Below are positions 7,820-15,185 of a stretch of 64,000 nt of DNA, in pieces. The stretch spans positions 124,001 through 188,000 of the forward strand of contig PBMY01000014.1 of NCBI GenBank assembly GCA_002722795.1, in the 5' to 3' direction. This stretch comes from Crocinitomicaceae bacterium. Lineage in GTDB: Bacteria; Bacteroidota; Bacteroidia; Flavobacteriales_D; Sanyastnellaceae. Under the pieces are notes generated by a model. It was not told the DNA's origin, searched no databases, and saw only the letters and a list, made by a program, of their open reading frames with translations. The number at the start of each line of letters is the position of its first letter. Positions within the stretch are counted from its first letter, which is position 1. Position numbers and translations under genes: made by a program.

Positions 7820-10238
7820 CCTCATTCTATTAAAGACAGCTTTAGTACTCTGCTTTGCTTTTGCATCTTACGATACGTTTGCCCAAGATTCTTCAGAAAG
7901 TACTGAGACAGTTAGAGTAGTTGTGGGATCGATGCCAATCCCATTTGCTGTTTGCACTAACCTGACTACAAATGAAACTTCAGTTTCTGATGTAAATGGC
8001 ATTTTGATTTTGCCCAAAAGAAATGTTGAAGACTCTCTTGAATTTAGATCGTTAGGATTTGAGTCGCTTGTGGTGTTGCCTACCGAAAAAATTAGTAATG
8101 AGATAAGGCTAAACGAAAGTCCTGTAGGCCTTGATGCAGTTCTTATCAGCTCGAATATCAGTCCAGCCCAAGTCCAAAGAGACGACCTCAAGGTAGTAGA
8201 TAACCTCCAAGTAACATCAGTTGTTTCTACTAGTGCTCCAAGCAAATCAACGGATCTACTAATGAACACAGGTCAAGTGATGGTGCAACAGAGTCAACAG
8301 GGAGGAGGTTCGCCAATTATAAGAGGATTCGAAGCAAATAGAATTCTACTTGTAATTGATGGTGTAAGGATGAATAACGCCATCTATAGATCGGGACATC
8401 TACAAAACGCAATTACTGTTGACCCAAATTCATTAGAGCAAGTTCAAATAGTAATGGGTCCAAGCTCTGTAAAATACGGAAGCGACGCACTTGGTGGAGT
8501 GGTCCACTTTCAGACTCATAGACCTAGGTTTAGGAGGGATGGATCAGAGGATATTTGGTCTGGTTTTGCTTCAGTCCAAACTCTTTCAAATAATAATTCT
8601 TCAGTTTTGAGCGCAATGGTTGAAGGAGGTGGCGAGAAGTGGGCTTCACTTGTTTCGATAAGTAAAAGCGAATATGGTGATTTAAGGATGGGTGAGAATA
8701 GGATGCATGGAGACTCAGCTTGGGGTTTAGCAACAGATTACATTGATACCATCGATGGATTAGATGTAGTATTAGAAAACTCAGATCCAAATTTGCAAGT
8801 GGGCACAGGGTATGAACAAACTGATTTTATGCATAAGCTGCGTTTTGCAATACCTGGTGGTGCTCTTCAGACAAATGTTCAGTATAGCATTAGTTCTAAT
8901 ATTCCTCGATACGACAAGATCAATAACATTAGTGATGGAACTTATAGCCCCAAGTGGGCAGAGTGGAATTACGGCCCTCAAAAAAGACTTATGACAGCTT
9001 TAAGTTGGGAGCAGTTTTTAAGAATTCCTGGGTCGATTTATACAACACTAGCATACCAAAACATACAGGAGTCTAGGCTTAAACGAAGGCTAGGATTTGA
9101 CATACGAGAAGAACAATACGAGGATTTAGATGTAATCTCGCTTTCATCTATTTGGAGGTCTTCGCCTTTTAAAGGGAATGGATGGGGTTATGAAATGGGT
9201 GTTGATGGTCAATTTAATGGATTAGAATCTACTTCTAATACTCCAGAAGTTTTTACTCGATACGCAAACGATGGTTCAAAAATGCTGACTCTTGGAGCTT
9301 TTGCTTCAGCTAAAAGGACTAATGAGGATAGAGTCTTGTACGCCGGTATTAGATATAATTACTCAGCTATTGAAGCGAATTATGATCTAAGCTCATATGC
9401 ATTCGGAGGTTTGGGATTTGATAATGTAAGCTTGAAAAATGCAGCAATTACGGGGAGTTTGGGCTATGAAGCCCCTGTAGGAAGAAAAATCAAAAGCCAT
9501 TCATCTTTCTCTACAGGTTTTAGGAATCCAAACATCGATGACGCAACAAAGATTCGCGAGAAGAATGGGGTTCTATTGATTCCAAACAACGAAATAAATC
9601 CAGAATATATCTATTCTCTTGACCAAAGCATCAGCTTAAGTCCCTTTGAGAAGAGGTCCAAACTTAATATTACAGTAGCTGGATTCTTTAGCCTTTGGGC
9701 AGATGCAATAGTTCCATTTCCAACAACTTTTAATGGCAATTCGGTTATTGAATTCGATGGAGAACCTGTTTTTGTTTATATGAATAACAACCTTGAAAAT
9801 TCATTTATTTATGGAGCAAGATGTGAGATTCAATCTCAATTTGCTGATAACATGTCATTCAATGGGACGGTAAATTACACTCGTGGTCACACTATTGTTG
9901 GAGGGACGCCATTGAGTCATATTCCGCCGATTTTTGGGCGAGTTGGACTATTGAAAAATAGCTCTAGTTGGAGTTTTGAGACTTATATTTTATTCAATGG
10001 ATCTAAGAAATTTGACCTATATGGTGACGCAGCAACAGATAATTTAGTCGAGGCTCTCGATGGGACTCATACACCTGCATGGTGGACATGGAATATTGAA
10101 ACTACTTATGATATTTCATCTGATCTGCACCTTCAAGCTGGAGTGCAAAACATTCTAGACGTTCACTACAAACCTTTTGCTTCTGGTATTTCTGCTCCTG
10201 GACTTGGATTTTATATAGCGTTGAACACTAACTTCTGA
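7791..10238 (+). CDS. TonB-dependent outer-membrane receptor
   Basis: These proteins import ligands such as siderophores, haem, vitamins or oligomers across the outer membrane using TonB energy. The 815-residue product has a signal peptide ending near SYDTFAQ at residue 32, a short carboxypeptidase-regulatory-like domain (about 38-110), a plug domain with the stretch GSPIIRGFEANRILLVIDGV near residue 180 followed by RMNNAIYRSGH, and a long beta-barrel ending in the aromatic terminus LNTNF. The motifs resemble the haemoglobin/transferrin-type receptor group, but the substrate cannot be read from sequence. The start overlaps recO by 29 bases; no better start keeps the signal peptide. Confidence 0.9.
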   Translation: MKSSRQYLTNLILLKTALVLCFAFASYDTFAQDSSESTETVRVVVGSMPIPFAVCTNLTTNETSVSDVNGILILPKRNVEDSLEFRSLGFESLVVLPTEKISNEIRLNESPVGLDAVLISSNISPAQVQRDDLKVVDNLQVTSVVSTSAPSKSTDLLMNTGQVMVQQSQQGGGSPIIRGFEANRILLVIDGVRMNNAIYRSGHLQNAITVDPNSLEQVQIVMGPSSVKYGSDALGGVVHFQTHRPRFRRDGSEDIWSGFASVQTLSNNNSSVLSAMVEGGGEKWASLVSISKSEYGDLRMGENRMHGDSAWGLATDYIDTIDGLDVVLENSDPNLQVGTGYEQTDFMHKLRFAIPGGALQTNVQYSISSNIPRYDKINNISDGTYSPKWAEWNYGPQKRLMTALSWEQFLRIPGSIYTTLAYQNIQESRLKRRLGFDIREEQYEDLDVISLSSIWRSSPFKGNGWGYEMGVDGQFNGLESTSNTPEVFTRYANDGSKMLTLGAFASAKRTNEDRVLYAGIRYNYSAIEANYDLSSYAFGGLGFDNVSLKNAAITGSLGYEAPVGRKIKSHSSFSTGFRNPNIDDATKIREKNGVLLIPNNEINPEYIYSLDQSISLSPFEKRSKLNITVAGFFSLWADAIVPFPTTFNGNSVIEFDGEPVFVYMNNNLENSFIYGARCEIQSQFADNMSFNGTVNYTRGHTIVGGTPLSHIPPIFGRVGLLKNSSSWSFETYILFNGSKKFDLYGDAATDNLVEALDGTHTPAWWTWNIETTYDISSDLHLQAGVQNILDVHYKPFASGISAPGLGFYIALNTNF

Positions 10239-10250
10239 TTAAATTAGCAG

Positions 10251-11381
10251 ATGCTGTTTTCAGATGTTGTAGCCCAAACCACTTTATCAAATCGATTCAG
10301 AGAGTGCATTAAGTCAGGCAACGTTGCACACGCACAGCTATTAGATGGTGCTGAAGGATCAGGTGCTCTTGCACTTGCTAGAGCATATGCTCAATATCTG
10401 CATTGTACAGATAGGACTGAAGAAGATTCTTGTGGGAAATGCACATCCTGTGTAGCACATTCAAAACTTCAGCATCCAGATCTTCATTGGGCGTTCCCAT
10501 TTTTCAAAAAGGATAGCTCAGGAAGGTCTATCTCAGCCCCATTCCAAACAGCCTGGCGTGAAGTAATGCTAGACAGTGCTTACATAGGCCAAGAGGAGTG
10601 GCTTGCCAAAATTGGAGCAGATAAAAAGCAGTTGTTTATTTCAGTGGACGAAGCTCTTGAAATAAATAGGAAGCTTAGACTAAAGGCATTCCATAGTGGA
10701 TACAAGGTGCTTATTTTTTGGCTTCCTGAAACCATGAGAGTTGATACGGCTAACAAGCTTTTAAAACTAATTGAAGAGCCTACCGACAATACAGTAATAC
10801 TATTTGTGTCTCAAAATTCAGATAAACTTCTAGCTACGATTTTATCAAGGCTTCAAAGATTTAAAGTCCCTCGCTTAAGCGATGAAGATGCCGCTTCAGG
10901 CCTTGCTAAGATTGCAGGACTAACCTTAGAACAAGCAATGGGGTTGGTGCACGTAACAGAAGGGAATATTACTGCAGCTAAAAGGCTTGCCAAAGCGAGT
11001 TCAGAAACTCCTGATTTAGAACTTTTCTCAGCTTGGATGAGGGCTTGTTGGGCACGTAACGCTGAGTCCATGATGATGCAGGCAAATGATTTTGCAGCAC
11101 AAGGAAGAGAAGCCCAAAAAAGCTTCATAACATATGCTCTACATATGGTTCGTCAATGTATCGTTGGCAATTATGGTGCGACATCACTAGTACGACTCAC
11201 CTCAGGAGAAGCAGTTTTTTTATCGAAGTTTCAAAAATTCATTCATCATCAAAACGTGGTGAAAATCACCTCTCTACTTGAAGCGGCACACAAGGATATT
11301 ACAGGAAATGTTAACTCAAAAATTGTGTTCATGGACTTAAGCGTTCAGATACACATGTTATTGAGGAAAGAAGCAGCCTAA
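10251..11381 (+). CDS. holB: DNA polymerase III delta' subunit-like clamp-loader protein
   Basis: The delta' subunit belongs to the clamp loader that places the sliding clamp on primed DNA. The 376-residue protein has an AAA+ style N-terminus with a degenerate P-loop (GAEGSGALALA, no GK[ST]), as expected for the non-ATPase delta' subunit. It then shows a zinc-binding cysteine group, CGKCTSC near residues 62-68 with another Cys about ten residues earlier, and a sensor region around LLKLIEEPTDNTVILFVSQN. The C-terminal half is helical. It starts 12 bases after the receptor gene and is followed by ricT, a neighbour seen in many bacteria. Confidence 0.9.
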   Translation: MLFSDVVAQTTLSNRFRECIKSGNVAHAQLLDGAEGSGALALARAYAQYLHCTDRTEEDSCGKCTSCVAHSKLQHPDLHWAFPFFKKDSSGRSISAPFQTAWREVMLDSAYIGQEEWLAKIGADKKQLFISVDEALEINRKLRLKAFHSGYKVLIFWLPETMRVDTANKLLKLIEEPTDNTVILFVSQNSDKLLATILSRLQRFKVPRLSDEDAASGLAKIAGLTLEQAMGLVHVTEGNITAAKRLAKASSETPDLELFSAWMRACWARNAESMMMQANDFAAQGREAQKSFITYALHMVRQCIVGNYGATSLVRLTSGEAVFLSKFQKFIHHQNVVKITSLLEAAHKDITGNVNSKIVFMDLSVQIHMLLRKEAA

Positions 11382-11387
11382 TCTTTT

Positions 11388-11395
11388 TATATTCG
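11388..11395 (+). promoter_or_regulatory. Candidate -7 promoter box (TATATTCG) for ricT
   Basis: TATATTCG matches TAnnTTYG and ends 3 bases before the first of two consecutive ATG codons of ricT. If it is used, the mRNA would be leaderless or nearly so. Confidence 0.4.
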
Positions 11396-11398
11396 TAG

Positions 11399-12583
11399 AT
11401 GATGGGATGTAGCAGTTGCAGCATAGGATTAGATGGACAACCAAGAGGATGTCGTAACAACGGGCGTTGTGGTTCGTGTGGATGCGGCTCTAAAACAGTT
11501 TTTGACTGGCTTGAAGGTATTGCTATACCCAATGGCTCTAAAGCATTTGATATTGTTGAAGTGCGCTTTAAGAACAATAGAAAGGGATTTTATAGAGCTA
11601 GGCCTGGTTCAAAATTCTATGTTGGTGATGTAGTGACTTTAAACCTAAATCCAGGAGTTGATGTTGGTGTAGTTTCACTTACTGGTGAGCTTGTTAAAAG
11701 TCAAATGTCAGCCCGAAAGGTTCGTGACGATCACGAAATCAAGAAGGTGATGCATAAGGCTACAAAAGAAGAAATTGAGGTTTGGCATAAAGCAAGGCAA
11801 AGAGAAGACACAACAAGATTAGAAGCTCGTGAAATCATAAAGAGATTAGGAATTCCTATGAAATTGACAGATGTTGAATTCCAAGGTGATAACAAAAAGG
11901 CGACCTTTTTCTACATAGCGGATGATAGAGTAGATTTTAGAGAATTGGTACGAGAACTTGCTGGAAAGTTTGGCATTAGGATAGACATGCGTCAGATTGG
12001 CGCACGTCAGGAAGCTGCTAGAGTAGGAGGTATAGGATCTTGTGGGCGAGAATTGTGCTGTTCGGTTTGGCTTTCAGATTTTAGATCAGTTTCAACCGGC
12101 GCTGCTAGATACCAGCAACTAGCTCTAGACCCCATCAAATTAGCCGGCCAATGCGGGAAGTTAAAATGCTGTCTCAATTTTGAGCTCGACCAATATGTTG
12201 AATCAGTAAAAGAATTCCCGTCTCCACATGCCAAAATTTTCACTCAAAAAGGAAAGGCTGTTGTGTTCAAAATGGACATATTCAAGCGTATTGTTTACTT
12301 TCTACAACTCGGAGATTATGGAGGTGGACCAATAGCACTGCCTGTAGAAGAGGCTAACAAACTAATTGCTAAATCCCAAGGTGGAGAAAAAATCGCATCT
12401 ATTTCTGAATTTGCAATACCTGAGGATGTAGAAGAAATTGATCACACTTACAGCAATGTAGTAGGTCAGGATGATCTTACAAGATTTGATAATTTAAAGG
12501 GAGGAAGGCGCAAAAACATACGCAACAAACGCAAAGGTTGGGGCGGAAACAGGAATAAGAAACAAGCATCTGCAAGATCATGA
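11399..12583 (+). CDS. ricT: PSP1/RicT (YaaT) family regulatory protein
   Basis: RicT-like PSP1-domain proteins act with other Ric proteins in Bacillus on RNA processing and developmental decisions; in Bacteroidota the gene is conserved but less studied. The 394-residue product opens with a cysteine-rich N-terminus (CSSCSIG and CGSCGCGS), then the PSP1 core with GSCGRELCCSVWL near 213 and LAGQCGKLKCCLNFE near 245. Those cysteines could hold an iron-sulfur cluster. The C-terminal tail is basic and Lys/Arg/Asn rich. ATG at 11399 or 11402 are both possible. It overlaps gldH by four bases, a pairing known from Flavobacteria. Confidence 0.9.
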   Translation: MMGCSSCSIGLDGQPRGCRNNGRCGSCGCGSKTVFDWLEGIAIPNGSKAFDIVEVRFKNNRKGFYRARPGSKFYVGDVVTLNLNPGVDVGVVSLTGELVKSQMSARKVRDDHEIKKVMHKATKEEIEVWHKARQREDTTRLEAREIIKRLGIPMKLTDVEFQGDNKKATFFYIADDRVDFRELVRELAGKFGIRIDMRQIGARQEAARVGGIGSCGRELCCSVWLSDFRSVSTGAARYQQLALDPIKLAGQCGKLKCCLNFELDQYVESVKEFPSPHAKIFTQKGKAVVFKMDIFKRIVYFLQLGDYGGGPIALPVEEANKLIAKSQGGEKIASISEFAIPEDVEEIDHTYSNVVGQDDLTRFDNLKGGRRKNIRNKRKGWGGNRNKKQASARS

Positions 12584-13041
12584 GGTTTATAGCTATTCTA
12601 TTGGTTGTTTGTGCAATCACTTCGTGTTTTGATATACCGTTTTACTCGAAGTCAAGGACTGTTGATGCGCACGGCTGGTATTCTTCAGATACTCTAAAGT
12701 TCGAATTTAATATCTCCGATTCTACTACTAGATTTAATTCTCATGTTGACCTTAGTCACACAGCTAGTTATCCATATTCAAACATTTTTCTATTTATTGA
12801 TATCACCTATCCAAATGCTAAACACAGAGTGGATATACTTGAATGTGTTTTGGCTGATAATAGGGGGAATTGGTATGGTTCAGGATTGGGGGATATGGTA
12901 AATCACCGTATTGAATACTTCAACGATATTGCTTTTCCTCTCAGTGGTAAATATGAGTTGGGGATAACCCATGGAATGAGGAGTGAACCACTAGAAGAGA
13001 TCACTGACTTAGGGTTAAGGCTTGAGAGTGTATCTTTGTAG
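12580..13041 (+). CDS. gldH: Gliding motility lipoprotein GldH
   Basis: GldH is a lipoprotein required for gliding in Flavobacterium and associated with type IX secretion. The 153-residue protein has a lipoprotein signal peptide with a lipobox ending ITSC, lipidated at Cys16. The mature part carries patterns of the family such as HGWYSSDTLKFEF, YPYSNIFLFIDITYP and GNWYGSGLGD. Length matches the family, which is about 150-160 residues. The start overlaps the ricT stop (ATGA), so translation is probably coupled. Whether this organism glides is not shown; GldH also occurs in non-gliding relatives that have the secretion system. Confidence 0.88.
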   Translation: MRFIAILLVVCAITSCFDIPFYSKSRTVDAHGWYSSDTLKFEFNISDSTTRFNSHVDLSHTASYPYSNIFLFIDITYPNAKHRVDILECVLADNRGNWYGSGLGDMVNHRIEYFNDIAFPLSGKYELGITHGMRSEPLEEITDLGLRLESVSL

Positions 13042-13059
13042 TCCTCAAGAAATTAAAAC

Positions 13060-15171
13060 ATGTTGCAAGTCTTTAGTAAATCAGTATTGCTGAGTGTAAT
13101 CACCTTATTCTCAATTGTTAGTACAGTATTTGCTCAGCACGATGAACCGTGCGGAATTTACAATTCTACTGTCAGAATGTTTGGTCTTACACCAGATGAA
13201 ATTGAAGCTATTTCTCCAGGTTCACATCAGCTTGAAATAGATACGAAAACAGCTCTTTTAGGTGGCGAGCAACGTGCGGAGTTAATTGTTATTCCAATAG
13301 TTTTTCATATCATCCATTTTAATGGAGTTGAGAACATTGAAGATTCTCAAATCCACGATGCTGTTGAAGTACTCAATAGAGATTTTAGGGCATTAAATGA
13401 TGACTTAGATGATGTGATAAGCGCTTTTGAGGGAATAGTTGGTGACGTTGAAATTGAGTTTAGATTAGCTAAAAAAGACCCTGACGGTTTTTGTCATTCA
13501 GGAATAACTCGTACAGTTAGTACAATGACATTTGAGGGTGAAGATGAAGTGAAGGAATTAATTAGCTGGCCTAGAAACAAGTATTTAAATGTTTGGGTTT
13601 GTGAGGAAGCTGCAGGAGCGGCTGGATATGCATATCTCCCCGGATCTGTTGACGGATGGGGCAACTCTTGGCTTGACGGAATTGTAATCCAAAACTCTTA
13701 TACGGGTTCTATCGGAACTTCTAATACATTTCGTTCTAGAACTCTTACACACGAAGTGGGGCATTGGCTGAACCTTCGTCATCTATGGGGTGGTTCTAAC
13801 ACTCCGGGTGAATTAGACAATTGCGATATGGACGATAATGTTGCCGATACGCCTACTACTCTTGGTTGGACTACTTGTAATCTTGCTGGGGAATCTTGTG
13901 GGTCTTTGGATAACGTCCAAAATTTCTTAGAATATTCTTACTGTGGAAGGATGTTTACGGAAGGCCAAAAAACAAGAATGCGCACAGCCGCCCTCTCTTC
14001 TGTAGCCCAAAGAAATCAGCTTTCTACAGATGCAAACCTTATTGCCACTGGAGTAGAAGGCGCTCCACTTCTTTGTGAAGTCACATTCGAAGCTGACAAA
14101 GACGTAGTTTGCGTAGGTGACGGAGTTCAATTCACAGACTATAGTTATCACGACGTAGAAAACTGGACTTGGAATTTTGGTGACGGGACAGTTCTTGAAG
14201 GCTCAAATTACGAAGATCACTCAGCGCCTTATCACGTATTCAACGAAGCAGGCACCTACGAGGTGATTCTTACAGCAAGTAACAGTGCTTCTGAAATGAG
14301 TTCTGAGCCAATTTTGATTAATGTACTGCCAGGCGGAGCGATGGCTTCACCAACTATTCAAGGATTTGAACCTAGTGATTATCCAAGCGAACATTGGTTT
14401 ATACATGATCCGCTTGGTGATGGGTCATGGCAGATAAATAATGAGGTTTCATACAACGGGAGTAGATCACTACATATTGAAAACTGGCAAAACAACCTAG
14501 AATTCAACAAAGATTACCTTACTTCTAGCACAATGGATCTCTCAAATGGAATTGATGAGGTTAGGATTAGTTATAAGTGGGCTTACTGCTTTAAAGGAAC
14601 TAATGACGATGACGAAACAGACGACAGACTTAAGGTTAGTGTAACTGGTGATTGTGGAGCTGATTGGGACCTAAGAAAAATGCATAGAGGGTTTACGGAT
14701 CTTCCATCTGCTGAGCCGCATTACTATCCTTTTGCGCCTTCGGACCAAACAGAGTGGAATGAATACACTCTAACACTAGATCAAGAAATTTACCTTACTC
14801 CATATTTCAGAGTGATGTTCGAATTTGAATCTAGATTGGGCAATGACATTTTCTTGGACGACATAAACATTACTGCATACGACAATAATATGATTGTTGT
14901 TGAGGAATGGAAAGTAGGGCCAAATTGGAGTCTATACCCAAATCCATCGGAAGGAGTTTCAGAGTTAAGTTGCACCATAGTAAATGATCACGATGCTGTA
15001 ATAACTCTTTTTGACGCTTCAGGCAGATTCGTTGAAACTATTTACAGCGGCCATCTACAGGCTAGTACACATAGCTTTTCAATTTCTTCAGCAGATAGGA
15101 GCCGAGGAACTTACTTTGTAGTAATTGAACTGGACGGAACATCTAAGGCACTTTCTTGGGTAATAAAGTAA
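13060..15171 (+). CDS. Secreted M43 (pappalysin-like) zinc metalloprotease with PKD and type IX sorting domain
   Basis: This is a likely exported protease that degrades extracellular protein. The 703-residue product begins with a signal peptide ending near STVFAQ. The catalytic domain holds the zinc motif HEVGHWLNLRH (His231, Glu232, His235, His241), as in M43 cytophagalysins. A PKD-type domain follows at about 340-425 with WTWNFGDGT and AGTYEVILTASN, then a beta-rich jelly-roll-like region. The last 80 residues look like a type A sorting domain: LYPNPSEG, then VITLFDASGRFVETI and SRGTYFVVIELDG. It lies 18 bases after gldH and converges on polA with 14 bases between the stops. Substrate unknown. 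Confidence 0.9.
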   Translation: MLQVFSKSVLLSVITLFSIVSTVFAQHDEPCGIYNSTVRMFGLTPDEIEAISPGSHQLEIDTKTALLGGEQRAELIVIPIVFHIIHFNGVENIEDSQIHDAVEVLNRDFRALNDDLDDVISAFEGIVGDVEIEFRLAKKDPDGFCHSGITRTVSTMTFEGEDEVKELISWPRNKYLNVWVCEEAAGAAGYAYLPGSVDGWGNSWLDGIVIQNSYTGSIGTSNTFRSRTLTHEVGHWLNLRHLWGGSNTPGELDNCDMDDNVADTPTTLGWTTCNLAGESCGSLDNVQNFLEYSYCGRMFTEGQKTRMRTAALSSVAQRNQLSTDANLIATGVEGAPLLCEVTFEADKDVVCVGDGVQFTDYSYHDVENWTWNFGDGTVLEGSNYEDHSAPYHVFNEAGTYEVILTASNSASEMSSEPILINVLPGGAMASPTIQGFEPSDYPSEHWFIHDPLGDGSWQINNEVSYNGSRSLHIENWQNNLEFNKDYLTSSTMDLSNGIDEVRISYKWAYCFKGTNDDDETDDRLKVSVTGDCGADWDLRKMHRGFTDLPSAEPHYYPFAPSDQTEWNEYTLTLDQEIYLTPYFRVMFEFESRLGNDIFLDDINITAYDNNMIVVEEWKVGPNWSLYPNPSEGVSELSCTIVNDHDAVITLFDASGRFVETIYSGHLQASTHSFSISSADRSRGTYFVVIELDGTSKALSWVIK

Positions 15172-15185
15172 GTGGTTTTTGAGCT

